This document shows positions 17,703 through 26,688 of a DNA stretch of 35,775 nt, in pieces. The notes beneath the pieces are model-generated. The model saw only the letters and a program-made list of their open reading frames with translations. It was not told where the DNA came from and did no database searches. The position numbers and the translations under genes were made by a program. This stretch comes from Paraprevotella clara YIT 11840. Lineage in GTDB: Bacteria; Bacteroidota; Bacteroidia; Bacteroidales; Bacteroidaceae. How positions within the stretch are numbered: the first letter of the stretch is position 1; the number at the start of each line of letters is the position of its first letter. The stretch covers positions 1,468 to 37,242 of the forward strand of contig NZ_JH376608.1 in the NCBI RefSeq assembly GCF_000233955.1, in the 5' to 3' direction.

Positions 17703-18498
17703 TCAAAGTCAAACTTATAATCTGTCCATCCGCCTGCACGCGGATGGATTTTCTTTTTATAGCTACAACCCGACAAGAACGGAACCGGTAGCTATAGAAG
17801 ACTATATTTATCATGAAGAAGAGAGCGTCGCGGAAACCTTGAAGAAGGCCATTGCGCAATCCGCCATAGTCCGAAAAAGGAATAACCCCGTGGTTTATGG
17901 CTTGGTGACAGGACTTTCCATGCAAGTGCCTTTAGAGTGTTTCCGGAAAGAGGAAGCCCATGCGCTCTATCGCCTGACGTACGCTCAGGAAAAAACAGGC
18001 AAAACTTATTATAATATCCTGCCTCATCTGGAAATCGCCCAGATATTTACAGTAGACCATGAAGTGGAGCGCATACTCAACCAATACTTCCCCGGTATAC
18101 GGTTTTACCACAGCCATACCATGATATTGGAAAAGCTGTGGCTTTTGGCCCAACAGGACAAACGGCAATTATACGCTTATTTCGACGAAAAAGAAGTTTT
18201 CGTATTCGGCTATCGGGCACAACAATTATGTTATGCCAATACCTTTCCGGCCGACGTGGCGGACAATGCGGTCTATTTTATCCTTTCCGTATGGAAAGAC
18301 CTGAAAATGGATGTACGTCAGGAGGAATGCATACTATTGGGTAACGGCAATATAAAGGATGACACAGCCCAACTCCTTGCCCGATACTTGCAGAACGTCA
18401 GAAACACGAACGCGGCCGATATTTACCGCCGTTCCACACTGGCACGGAATCAGCAGCTCCCGTTCGACCTGCTGGCTTTATGGGTCCATGTGATATAA
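17683..18498 (+). CDS. DUF3822 family protein
   Basis: A 271-aa soluble protein with no signal peptide or TM segment. It matches, by its overall sequence style (LSIRLHADGFSFYSY near the N-terminus, FYHSHTMILEKLWLLAQQDKRQLYAYFDEKEVFVFGYRAQQL in the middle), the Bacteroidetes DUF3822 family, whose fold is thought to be actin/HSP70-ATPase-like. No biochemical function is established. The start at 17683 lies inside the end of the upstream membrane-protein gene; rsmD begins 14 bases after its stop. Its constant linkage with rsmD in Bacteroidetes is known from gene order only. Confidence 0.82.
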   Translation: MQETGNNQSQTYNLSIRLHADGFSFYSYNPTRTEPVAIEDYIYHEEESVAETLKKAIAQSAIVRKRNNPVVYGLVTGLSMQVPLECFRKEEAHALYRLTYAQEKTGKTYYNILPHLEIAQIFTVDHEVERILNQYFPGIRFYHSHTMILEKLWLLAQQDKRQLYAYFDEKEVFVFGYRAQQLCYANTFPADVADNAVYFILSVWKDLKMDVRQEECILLGNGNIKDDTAQLLARYLQNVRNTNAADIYRRSTLARNQQLPFDLLALWVHVI

Positions 18499-18512
18499 TA
18501 TAAATCATCGTT

Positions 18513-19067
18513 ATGAGAGTCATCACCGGTATATACAAGGGCAGGTATTTCGATGTCCCCCGCAGTTTCAAGGCACGTCCCACAACGGATTTTGCCAAAG
18601 AAAACCTGTTCAACGTACTCAACGGCTATCTGGATTTCGACGAAGAGCCGGAGGCTTTGGACCTCTTTGCCGGCACCGGCAGCATTACCATAGAACTGCT
18701 TTCAAGAGGGTGCGGAAAGGTGGTCTCCGTGGAGCGTGATGCCCAGCATTTCCGCTTCATCAGCCAGATTGTCGACACGCTGAAAGCCCCCAACTGCTAC
18801 CTGCTACGTACCGACGTATTCCGTTATTTAGACCGGTGCAATGAACAGTTCGACTTTATCTTTGCAGATCCTCCGTATGCCTTGAAGAATCTGGAAGACC
18901 TTCCCGACCTCGTATTCCGGCACAACCTGCTGAAACCCGACGGCCTGTTCGTGCTGGAGCATGGCAAAACCAATGACTTCAGCGCCCATCCTTCTTTCAA
19001 AGAACATCGCGCATACGGAAGCGTGAACTTTTCTTTCTTCAAAGCAAAGGAGACAGCAAACGAATAG
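18513..19067 (+). CDS. rsmD: 16S rRNA (guanine(966)-N2)-methyltransferase RsmD
   Basis: A 184-aa SAM-dependent methyltransferase that modifies G966 of 16S rRNA in the assembled 30S subunit. Seen: the N-terminal MRVITGIYKGRYFDVPRS...ARPTTDFAKENLFNVLNG signature, the SAM site LDLFAGTGSITIELLSRG (about 49-66), VERDA, and the catalytic DPPY (FADPPY, Asp near residue 119). Length is normal. The last 29 bases overlap the convergent cardiolipin synthase gene. Confidence 0.95.
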   Translation: MRVITGIYKGRYFDVPRSFKARPTTDFAKENLFNVLNGYLDFDEEPEALDLFAGTGSITIELLSRGCGKVVSVERDAQHFRFISQIVDTLKAPNCYLLRTDVFRYLDRCNEQFDFIFADPPYALKNLEDLPDLVFRHNLLKPDGLFVLEHGKTNDFSAHPSFKEHRAYGSVNFSFFKAKETANE

Positions 19068-20505
19068 AGGATTCGGCCACACGGCACCAAATGGAGCGCG
19101 TCTCCCACGTCTCCAGATTCAACATCCGACAATGGCTCTGGTCTTCCTGAAACACTTTTTTCATGTGCAATGCCGCCTCTTTGTCGTACACAAAGGCATT
19201 TACTTCGAAATTGCGCTCAAAGCTTCTGAAATCTATGTTGGTCGACCCGCAGGACATCAACGTATCATCGCACACCAACGTCTTGGAGTGCAGGAAACCC
19301 TTCTGATAAAGGTACACCCTCACTCCGGCGCGAATCACGTCGTGAAGGAACGAACGCGAGGCCCACGTCAGAAATCGCTTATCCGTGCGCTCCGGTATCA
19401 TCAAACGCACGTCCACTCCCGCCAGGGCAGCCGTTTGCAATGCAAACAACATACGCTCCGTAGGCATGAAATAAGGGCTTTGCAAGTAACAATACTGACG
19501 TGCACGCAGGAGCGCCAGAATCATTCCCTGCATGATATCCGGCCACGGTGCCGTAGGTATGGAGGTCACAATCTGTATCAAGGCATTCCGGCTCACGTAG
19601 GGTTCGCGGTCGCAGGCCATGATCTTACGGCACTCCTCTTCCCGAGGATAATAGACTTGGTCTGTAATCGTCTGCCCGGCCGCCACATACCAATCCGAAA
19701 GGAAAGCACGCTGCAAACCGCCTACAGCATTCCCCATGATGCGCACGTGCGTGTCGCGCCATACAGGCTGGTTTTTATCCACCTGATAAAAATAACGCTC
19801 CGCCAGATTCATGCCGCCCACATAGCCTATAATACCGTCGATGACCACAATCTTCCGATGATTCCGGAAATCCACCTTACTGGTAAACTTCGGAAAACGT
19901 ACCGGAAGGAAAGCCGCCACCTGTATACCCTCCGCTTCCATCTGCTTGAAAAAGCGATTCTTCACGTTCCAACATCCCACGTCGTCGTACACCAACCGGA
20001 CGCTCACCCCCTCACGGGCTTTGACTGCCAGAGCCTCGCGTACTAGTCGTCCCACCTTGTCGTCTTCTATGATATAAAACTCCACATGGATATGATGCCG
20101 AGCCGAGGCAATGTCGCGCAGGAGGTTATCGAGCATCTCCTCTCCGGAAATGAAGAAACGTATTTTATTGTCGGGATAAGGAAATGAGCCGCTTTGCCGA
20201 CGAAACAGCTTGATCAAAGGCTTATGCTCTGCCGGAAGTTCCGGAAAACCTCCCTGATAGAAACGCACGGCCGAACGACGTGCAAGCTGACTGGCACACG
20301 CCCGGCTTACAAAATGTTCCCGTTTACGGTTTCTGCCGAAAAAGAAATAAATGACCAGCCCCACGACGGGTAAGGAAAACAACACCATCAGCCATGCCAC
20401 AGTCTTCACCGGCTGACGATTTTCCAAAATCACCACCAGCATCTGGCTCAAAACTATAAACAAGTAAAAAGCACCAAGTACACTATAAATTACCACATCG
20501 AACAC
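19039..20505 (-). CDS. cls: Cardiolipin synthase (PLD family)
   Basis: A 488-aa inner-membrane phospholipase D-type enzyme that condenses two phosphatidylglycerols to cardiolipin. Two N-terminal TM helices (about 2-20 and 34-53) are followed by two HKD catalytic motifs: HRKIVVIDG near residue 217 and HSKTLVCDD near residue 404, the latter followed by SCGSTNIDFRSFERNFEVN. Both have intact H, K and D. The C-terminus runs past the end of rsmD on the opposite strand. A -7 box lies 24 bases upstream. Confidence 0.94.
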   Translation of the reverse strand: MFDVVIYSVLGAFYLFIVLSQMLVVILENRQPVKTVAWLMVLFSLPVVGLVIYFFFGRNRKREHFVSRACASQLARRSAVRFYQGGFPELPAEHKPLIKLFRRQSGSFPYPDNKIRFFISGEEMLDNLLRDIASARHHIHVEFYIIEDDKVGRLVREALAVKAREGVSVRLVYDDVGCWNVKNRFFKQMEAEGIQVAAFLPVRFPKFTSKVDFRNHRKIVVIDGIIGYVGGMNLAERYFYQVDKNQPVWRDTHVRIMGNAVGGLQRAFLSDWYVAAGQTITDQVYYPREEECRKIMACDREPYVSRNALIQIVTSIPTAPWPDIMQGMILALLRARQYCYLQSPYFMPTERMLFALQTAALAGVDVRLMIPERTDKRFLTWASRSFLHDVIRAGVRVYLYQKGFLHSKTLVCDDTLMSCGSTNIDFRSFERNFEVNAFVYDKEAALHMKKVFQEDQSHCRMLNLETWETRSIWCRVAESSIRLLSPLL

Positions 20506-20528
20506 GTCTCAATCCGGTTTCTTTATAA

Positions 20529-20536
20529 CAAACATA
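20529..20536 (-). promoter_or_regulatory. -7 box for cls
   Basis: Minus-strand TATGTTTG (TAnnTTTG) lies 24 bases upstream of the cls ATG. Confidence 0.5.
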
Positions 20537-20600
20537 CAAAAAAGTATTGAATTTCGGTTAAACATACGAAGAAAAAGTGACTTGGCTTGAAATCTCGTCA

Positions 20601-20642
20601 CAAAAAGAAAAGCTAAAGTCCCATCGAAATGAGACCTTAGCC
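20601..20642 (-). terminator. Terminator of the outer-membrane barrel gene
   Basis: On the minus strand, GCTAAGGTC / GACTTTAGC (one A-C mismatch), an inner CAT/ATG helix and a TTCG-type loop form a hairpin, followed by TTTTCTTTTTG. It begins about 27 bases after the stop of the barrel gene. Confidence 0.7.
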
Positions 20643-20668
20643 TTATTCATAAGCATTCCGTTTCCGAC

Positions 20669-23650
20669 TCAAAAACGCGGACCACCGAAGCCGCCGGGTC
20701 CCCTTCTCGGTCCGCCCGGTCCGCCGTGCCTGTCCTGTCCGCCGCCCATGGCGTTGCGTCCGCCCATCAGATTGAGCTTGTAGATGAAATGCACCAACAC
20801 ATAACTGTTGATGGCATTGGTCCATGTGTCCGTACGCTGTGTGGCAGAAAGCGAGCGGCTGATATTGCTGCGTTCACGCAAGATGTCGTACCATTGCAGC
20901 GATACCGTGGCGGCATTCCCTTTCAGGAAGCTTTGCGAAAGCTGCGCGTTCCAAATCAACTCATCGGTATTCATGGACGCGTCGTCGTAACCACGGCGAC
21001 TGCTTTGCCCGATATTCGTGGCCAAACTCATGTTCCACGGCATGTTGACTTGCACATTGCCCCCGTACGAAAAGCTGTAAGTGTCAAGATTGGCATTCTC
21101 CTGCAAATCATTACGTGCATGTTGGTAGTTGATGTTACCGTTCACGCCCACTTCAAACAAATCATTACGGAAATTGAAATTCACCCGTTCGCCAACATTG
21201 GAACTCTTCGTCGTGCTCTTTTGGCTAAGGTTCACGATTTGGTCGGAAGTCACGTTGTCGTTGATTTGCGAACCGGAACTGATGTACCCTACATCATTGG
21301 CATAACGGAAAGTTGTAAATGTGAAAAAGTTGAAGTACTTCTTCTCCCCCATCGCGGTGTTGAACATAAGCCCCGTCCAGGCATTCCAATTGCCGTTGAT
21401 ATTCATCGGCATGGTGGTACGCCGTCCCGAAGCCTCATCGTAAAGCACAGCCGTACTGATGCTGTTGTTGGTCATGCTCATGTTCGCATGCACCATCCAT
21501 CCACGCTGCAAGTCGGGTATGTAATTGTTGTAGAACAGTTCCATGCGGTTGGTCCACGAAGGCTTCAGCCCAGGGTTACCTTTCGAGATGTTCAGCGGGT
21601 CGGAGTCGTCTGTCACGTCGAGCAAGTTCGTCATTGAGGGTTGTGAAGAACGCCCGTTATAACGCAAGCGCAACTGCCCCGTCTCGGAAAACTTGTAGCG
21701 GAAGTCTATGCGCGGTGCCCAGTTCAGCACGTTGCGCACCACGGTAGTGTCGAGGCTTCCTTTGGTATAATCCATGTAGGTCTTCTGCGGCTGCACGGAA
21801 ATACCCGCGCTGAAACGCACCTTTTCCTTCCGGTAACGGAACATCACCGTAGCATCTTGATTGTGCTCCTTGTAAGTGGCATATTGGCTATTCTGGTAGT
21901 TCCGCGCCAAATCCAACCAATCCACGCCCGGGATATATTCCAAAGGATACGTCTCCAATTCCTCCTGCGTGATGACTCCTTTGGATACCAAACTGTCCAA
22001 AGAATACATGGAGCGGTCGGAATCGGAATAACGGTACTGGTAACGGTAGCTGAACTGCAAATGCGCCCCGGCAAACAAGGGTTCACTGTAGCTCAAATCC
22101 GCACTTCCGTTGTAACTCTTCGAGGGATTGACGTTATATTGGTGCATATAGGAACGGTCGTACCCTCCGCCCGGCTTGCGCTGAAGGAAATAGTTCACGT
22201 CCGAGATGTTGAACGACTTGTTGTCCGAATCGGAATAACCGCCCCGCATCCGCAAGGTAAGGTTGCGCCCCTTGCTGTTCAGCCGACGGTTCACCATCAA
22301 CATCCCGTCCACGGAATAGCTTTGGCCGTCGCTATGGCTCCAACGCCGGTTGTCGTTCACCACGATGCTGTCCGACACATAATCGCGATATTGCGAAAGC
22401 GGGTCGGTCATGCCCCGTGTATAAGGGTTGTCGTTGAACGTCACACTGCTGCTCTGCCCGTCGCTGTAATTCTGCGAGAAAGAAAAGTTCGGACGGAACA
22501 TGATGCGCGTCATCGTGTCCGGTGACCATTCGAGCCTGAAATTTGAATTCACGTTCGTATTGCCCGACTTGGAACGGTTCATCCTGTTGGAAAACGAACT
22601 GTTCGCCCCCGACGTAAGGAAAGATTCCGAATTGGTCGTGCTCAACTGGTCGGTACTGCTATGGCGGTAGCGCACGTTTCCGCCCACTTTCAACCGTCCG
22701 GCCTCGTTTTCCTTTTTACCGTTCTCCCAGACAAAGTCCATACCGGCATCCTTGTTGGCCACGAGACCGCCGTTGCCGCCCCAACCTCCATGGAACCCGC
22801 CGGAGAACCCACGGTCGTTCACATTGTTGGCACCTCCAAGCAACGTCAACCGCAACCTGTCGGTAAAGCGGTTCACCATGAAACGACCCGTATAGCGGTC
22901 TTCCGTACCGTATCCGAGATCTACATCCGCCAACCAGCTTTTCTTCATTTCAGGTTTCACCGAGAGGTCGATCACCGTTTCTTCTTCCCCGTCGTCGATA
23001 CCCGTCATGCGCGTGTAGTCGCTCTTGCGGTCGTATGCCTTGATTTTTTCTACCATGTTGGTGGGCAAGTTCTTCATCGCCACCTTGGTGTCGTTATCGA
23101 AGAATTCCTTGCCGTCTATCATGATTTTCTTCACTTCCTTTCCGTTGATGGTGATGGTTCCGTCCTCTGAAACTTCCGCTCCCGGCAATTTCTTTACCAA
23201 TTCTTCCAAGGCGGAACCTTCGGGCACACGATAGGCACCTGCATTATAGACGAAAGTGTCAGCTTTCATTTCCACCTGAGCCTGCCGGGCTGTCACCTCG
23301 ACTGCATCCAACAAAGCCGCATTGGTCTGCAACTTGATCGTCCCTATAGCCATCGAAGGCTTCGAAGCCACCAACACCACATCCTTATAATAAGGCTTAA
23401 AACCGACCGACGTCACCCGGAATATATACTTTCCCGGTTTCACGCCCGGAATGGAAAACTTCCCTTCCAAATTGGAACTGGCACCTGTGACCAACGTGCT
23501 GTCCGTCGTTTTCAACAATACGGCCGAGGCCGAAAACGCAGGTTCGTTGGTATCTTCTTCAATCACCGTTCCGCTGACCGTCACCTTCTGCGCCCACGAG
23601 CACACGCTCCACACACACAGCATAAAAGCCAGCACGTTTCTCTTTTTCAT
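20669..23650 (-). CDS. TonB-receptor-like outer-membrane beta-barrel protein
   Basis: A 993-aa outer-membrane protein of the Bacteroidetes OMP_b-brl_3 (PF14905-like) type. It has a signal peptide (about 1-20, ending SWAQ) and a carboxypeptidase-regulatory-like beta-sandwich (about 23-105: VSGTVIEEDTNEPAFSASAVLL to FRVTSVGFKPYYKDV). A plug-like domain follows (about 115-230: ALLDAVEVTARQ, SALEELVKKLPGAEV, INGKEVKKIMIDGKEFF), then a long beta-barrel rich in Tyr, Asn and Ser. The C-terminal tail is a low-complexity Gly/Pro/Arg segment (about 963-993) that ends in Phe. There is no adjacent SusD-like gene, so it is not a SusCD glycan importer. Substrate unknown. It may be an iron or peptide transporter or a non-transporting barrel. 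Confidence 0.88.
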   Translation of the reverse strand: MKKRNVLAFMLCVWSVCSWAQKVTVSGTVIEEDTNEPAFSASAVLLKTTDSTLVTGASSNLEGKFSIPGVKPGKYIFRVTSVGFKPYYKDVVLVASKPSMAIGTIKLQTNAALLDAVEVTARQAQVEMKADTFVYNAGAYRVPEGSALEELVKKLPGAEVSEDGTITINGKEVKKIMIDGKEFFDNDTKVAMKNLPTNMVEKIKAYDRKSDYTRMTGIDDGEEETVIDLSVKPEMKKSWLADVDLGYGTEDRYTGRFMVNRFTDRLRLTLLGGANNVNDRGFSGGFHGGWGGNGGLVANKDAGMDFVWENGKKENEAGRLKVGGNVRYRHSSTDQLSTTNSESFLTSGANSSFSNRMNRSKSGNTNVNSNFRLEWSPDTMTRIMFRPNFSFSQNYSDGQSSSVTFNDNPYTRGMTDPLSQYRDYVSDSIVVNDNRRWSHSDGQSYSVDGMLMVNRRLNSKGRNLTLRMRGGYSDSDNKSFNISDVNYFLQRKPGGGYDRSYMHQYNVNPSKSYNGSADLSYSEPLFAGAHLQFSYRYQYRYSDSDRSMYSLDSLVSKGVITQEELETYPLEYIPGVDWLDLARNYQNSQYATYKEHNQDATVMFRYRKEKVRFSAGISVQPQKTYMDYTKGSLDTTVVRNVLNWAPRIDFRYKFSETGQLRLRYNGRSSQPSMTNLLDVTDDSDPLNISKGNPGLKPSWTNRMELFYNNYIPDLQRGWMVHANMSMTNNSISTAVLYDEASGRRTTMPMNINGNWNAWTGLMFNTAMGEKKYFNFFTFTTFRYANDVGYISSGSQINDNVTSDQIVNLSQKSTTKSSNVGERVNFNFRNDLFEVGVNGNINYQHARNDLQENANLDTYSFSYGGNVQVNMPWNMSLATNIGQSSRRGYDDASMNTDELIWNAQLSQSFLKGNAATVSLQWYDILRERSNISRSLSATQRTDTWTNAINSYVLVHFIYKLNLMGGRNAMGGGQDRHGGPGGPRRGPGGFGGPRF

Positions 23651-23768
23651 TTTATATCTTCATTAATTTTTAAACGCCATACGGAAATTGGACGGACAAC
23701 CCTCCCTTCGGTTTAATTCCCGGACGGCTTTTTAACAAAAAAAAATGTATTTATTACCTAACCACCTG

Positions 23769-23776
23769 CAAAATTA
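23769..23776 (-). promoter_or_regulatory. Candidate -7 box for the barrel gene
   Basis: Minus-strand TAATTTTG (TAnnTTTG) lies 119 bases upstream of the ATG at 23650. It implies a long AT-rich leader. Weak evidence. Confidence 0.35.
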
Positions 23777-23828
23777 AATAATCCACAAGAAATAAAAGGC
23801 AAAATGGAACATTATCTTCCAAAAAACC

Positions 23829-23836
23829 TATCTTTG
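23829..23836 (+). promoter_or_regulatory. -7 box for aroB
   Basis: TATCTTTG, an exact consensus form, 27 bases before the aroB ATG. Confidence 0.6.
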
Positions 23837-23862
23837 CAATCGAATTATCATGAACAAGCGCT

Positions 23863-24924
23863 ATGCAAAAGCAGAAAATCATTATTTCACAAAATCTGAG
23901 GGAGAGTTTGGAACAAGCTATAATCCAACAACCTCATGACAAGTTATTTGTCCTGACGGATGAAACCACATACAAAAAGTGTTGGCCGGTTATCTCCGGT
24001 TTCCCGTCCATGCAACAGTCGGAACATATCGTCATCGGTGCCACAGACGAACATAAAAGCATAGAGACCCTTATTTCAGTGTGGACAGAATTAAGCCAAA
24101 AAGGCGGCACACGCCATTCCCTGTTGGTCAATTTAGGCGGTGGAATGGTAACCGATCTTGGAGGATTTGCTGCCTCCACCTTTAAAAGAGGCATTCCGTA
24201 CATCAATATCCCTACCACTTTGCTGGCCATGGTGGATGCCGCTGTCGGCGGAAAAACAGGCATCAACTTCAACGGTTTGAAAAATGAAATAGGAGCTTTC
24301 ACACCGGCCGCAAGCGTATTGTTGGATACAGAGTTTCTGAGAACACTGGACTATAAGAACATCTGTTCCGGATATGCGGAAATGCTGAAACACGGCCTTA
24401 TCAGCACAGAAAAGCATTGGGCAGAATTGGTTTCATTCGACTTGGACGACATCGACTATCTCCGACTGCAAGAGATGGTAGCCCAAAGCGTAGCCATCAA
24501 GGAAAACATCGTCGCACAGGATCCGTATGAACAGGGTATCCGCAAGGCGCTGAACTTAGGACATACAGCCGGACATGCACTCGAAAGCCTGGCCTTGGCA
24601 GAAGAGCGTACCGTACTGCACGGTTACGCAGTAGCCTGGGGATTGGTATGCGAACTTTACCTGAGTTGCCTGAGAGAGGATTTCCCTAAAGACAAGCTAC
24701 GCCAGACTACGGACTTTATCAAAAGGTACTACGGCGTGTTCCCTTTCGACTGCAAGGCATACGAAACGCTATACCAATTCATGACCCACGACAAAAAAAA
24801 CACATCGGGAGAGGTCAACTTCACACTATTGGGCGGCATAGGAGATATCCGTATCAACCGTACAGCCGGAAAGGACGAAATCTTCAACATGTTGGACTTC
24901 TACCGTGAAACCATGGGTTGCTGA
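23863..24924 (+). CDS. aroB: 3-dehydroquinate synthase
   Basis: A 353-aa NAD- and zinc-dependent enzyme of the shikimate pathway (DAHP to 3-dehydroquinate). Seen: GGGMVTDLGGFAASTFKRGIPYINIPTTLLAMVDAAVGGKTGIN (NAD and phosphate binding; quoted by sense in two overlapping family blocks), the zinc ligands in LKHGLIS and NLGHTAGHALE (His), and HGYAVAWG. The length matches the family. No other aro gene is nearby. A GH43 gene follows after 23 bases in the same direction, perhaps by read-through from the same promoter. Confidence 0.95.
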   Translation: MQKQKIIISQNLRESLEQAIIQQPHDKLFVLTDETTYKKCWPVISGFPSMQQSEHIVIGATDEHKSIETLISVWTELSQKGGTRHSLLVNLGGGMVTDLGGFAASTFKRGIPYINIPTTLLAMVDAAVGGKTGINFNGLKNEIGAFTPAASVLLDTEFLRTLDYKNICSGYAEMLKHGLISTEKHWAELVSFDLDDIDYLRLQEMVAQSVAIKENIVAQDPYEQGIRKALNLGHTAGHALESLALAEERTVLHGYAVAWGLVCELYLSCLREDFPKDKLRQTTDFIKRYYGVFPFDCKAYETLYQFMTHDKKNTSGEVNFTLLGGIGDIRINRTAGKDEIFNMLDFYRETMGC

Positions 24925-24947
24925 CACATTTAATTTTTAATATAAAC

Positions 24948-25973
24948 ATGATGAAAAAAACATTAACCATTCTCGCCATTGCCGGTTTGCTGGGCATTCC
25001 GGCACATCTTTCGGCTCAAAGAGCCAAGACAGGCAATCCCGTACTCCCGGAATTTCATGCCGATCCTGAAATCCTGTACGCGAAACAGACTAAAAAGTAT
25101 TACATCTATTCCACTACCGACGGAACTCCGGGATGGGGCGGATACTATTTCACGGTTTTCAGTTCCAAAGATTTGACCGACTGGCGCCACGAAGGTATCA
25201 TGCTCGACTTGGGTACCGACCAAGTGAAGTGGTCCGACGGTAACGCCTGGGCACCGTGTATCATCGAAAAGAAAATAGACGGAAAATACAAATATTTCTT
25301 CTATTTCAGCGGCAACACACCCAACGGGAAAGCCATCGGAGTAGCTACCGCAGACCACCCTTGCGGACCGTTCACCGATGCCGGACATCCTATCGTAGAC
25401 CGTCGGCCGGAAGGTCAGAAACACGGGCAGCAGATAGACGTGGATGTGTTTGAAGATCCCGTAAGCGGAAAAAGCTATCTTTATTGGGGCAACGGCTACA
25501 TGGCCGGCGCAGAACTGAACGAAGACATGATGAGCATCAAACCGGAAACGGAAACACTCATGACCCCACAAGGCGGTACGCTGCAAGATTATGCCTTCCG
25601 CGAGGCTCCTTACGTGTTCTACCGCAAAGGCACTTACTATTTCTTGTGGAGCGTGGACGATACGGGTTCCCCCAACTACCACGTAGCCTACGGTACGGCC
25701 AAGTCTCCGCTCGGACCAATCGAGGTAGCCCAAAATCCGGTTATCCTCATCCAACGTCCCGAACAGGAAATCTATGGCCCGGCACATAACGCCGTCCTAC
25801 AGATTCCCGGTAAAGACGAATGGTACATTGTGTATCACCGCATCAATAAGAATTACATCAAACACCAGCCGGGCGTACACCGCGAAGTATGTATCGACAA
25901 AATGGAATTCAATGAAGACGGTACCATCAAACCGGTCATTCCTACACACGAAGGAATCAAACGGGTGAAATGA
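24948..25973 (+). CDS. Secreted glycoside hydrolase family 43
   Basis: A 341-aa five-bladed beta-propeller hydrolase of GH43, the family of arabinanases, arabinofuranosidases, xylosidases and galactosidases. It has a signal peptide (about 1-24, ending LSAQ). The three family carboxylates are visible: general base Asp39 in FHADPE, pKa-modulating Asp164 in QIDVDVFEDP, and general acid Glu219 in FREAPYVF. No carbohydrate-binding module or SusCD pair is attached. The frame is open to a TTG at 24918, but the ATG at 24948 (or 24951) gives the signal peptide. The exact substrate cannot be read from the sequence. Its 3' end overlaps that of pgl on the opposite strand by 17 bases. Confidence 0.85.
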   Translation: MMKKTLTILAIAGLLGIPAHLSAQRAKTGNPVLPEFHADPEILYAKQTKKYYIYSTTDGTPGWGGYYFTVFSSKDLTDWRHEGIMLDLGTDQVKWSDGNAWAPCIIEKKIDGKYKYFFYFSGNTPNGKAIGVATADHPCGPFTDAGHPIVDRRPEGQKHGQQIDVDVFEDPVSGKSYLYWGNGYMAGAELNEDMMSIKPETETLMTPQGGTLQDYAFREAPYVFYRKGTYYFLWSVDDTGSPNYHVAYGTAKSPLGPIEVAQNPVILIQRPEQEIYGPAHNAVLQIPGKDEWYIVYHRINKNYIKHQPGVHREVCIDKMEFNEDGTIKPVIPTHEGIKRVK

Positions 25974-26688
25974 CCTGAATATCGGTAAACAATTCCGCAT
26001 GAAGCGCGGATTGCCACACATAAGCAGCCGGATAACGGTTGCGCACGTCAGGGCAGGATAAAGACTGTATAACGCCGGCTTTATCCTGCCCTGTGACGTA
26101 AAACCATGTATGACGGGCACGGACCATGACTTCACCGGTCATAGCAATGCGACGTTGCCCGGTAACAGGATGAGTACTAAGCGCATAAGGAGCCAAAGTA
26201 TGAAGCAGTTTCTCCTGCCCAGGAAAGACGGAAGAGGTATGCCCATCTGCTCCAATACCTAACAACACAAAATCAAACACGGGTATGCGCCCGTCCAATG
26301 GTAACTGCGACAACACCATCGAAGAATAGCGCAATACTTCTCTTTCCGCATCCTCTTGCTCTCCGCGTATCCGGAAAACCTGTTCCGAGGTTAATGGAAC
26401 CTTATCCAACAAATGTATCTTAGCCAACCGGTAATTGCTGTCTTTATTCTCAGAAGAAACACAACGTTCATCCACCCAATACACTCGAAAACGATTCCAA
26501 GGCGTCAATTCAGCGAACTCCTCTACCCACACATCAAACAAGATAGCCGGTGTACTGCCTCCTGAGAAAGCGACATTGACCGTACCTCCTTCACCTCCTG
26601 CCCCAGAAGGTTGCCTAATGACGGCCAGCATATTCCGAAGCAACATTCTTGCCGCTTCACGGGCATTATCCGCTACATGTATGTTCAT
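25957..26688 (-). CDS. pgl: 6-phosphogluconolactonase
   Basis: A 243-aa enzyme of the SOL/DevB (NagB-like) family that hydrolyses 6-phosphogluconolactone. Seen: NVAFSGGSTPAILFDVW (phosphate loop), VYWVDERCVSSENKDSNYRLA, DFVLLGIGADGHTSSVFPG (catalytic His in GADGHT), and RIAMTGEVM. The start overlaps the zwf stop by 4 bases (ATGA). The last gene of a gnd-zwf-pgl operon, it meets the GH43 gene tail to tail. A perfect 15-bp inverted repeat lies inside its 3' part (26049-26093). Confidence 0.94.
   Translation of the reverse strand: MNIHVADNAREAARMLLRNMLAVIRQPSGAGGEGGTVNVAFSGGSTPAILFDVWVEEFAELTPWNRFRVYWVDERCVSSENKDSNYRLAKIHLLDKVPLTSEQVFRIRGEQEDAEREVLRYSSMVLSQLPLDGRIPVFDFVLLGIGADGHTSSVFPGQEKLLHTLAPYALSTHPVTGQRRIAMTGEVMVRARHTWFYVTGQDKAGVIQSLSCPDVRNRYPAAYVWQSALHAELFTDIQVISPV

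Noticed and set aside
19132-20046. 304-codon plus-strand frame inside cls
   Set aside because: Antisense to both HKD motifs of cardiolipin synthase; no domain.
20726-21637. Long open frame (303 codons) on the plus strand inside the barrel gene
   Set aside because: Antisense to a clear signal-peptide-bearing barrel protein; the translation is rich in His, Val and Arg and has no domain.
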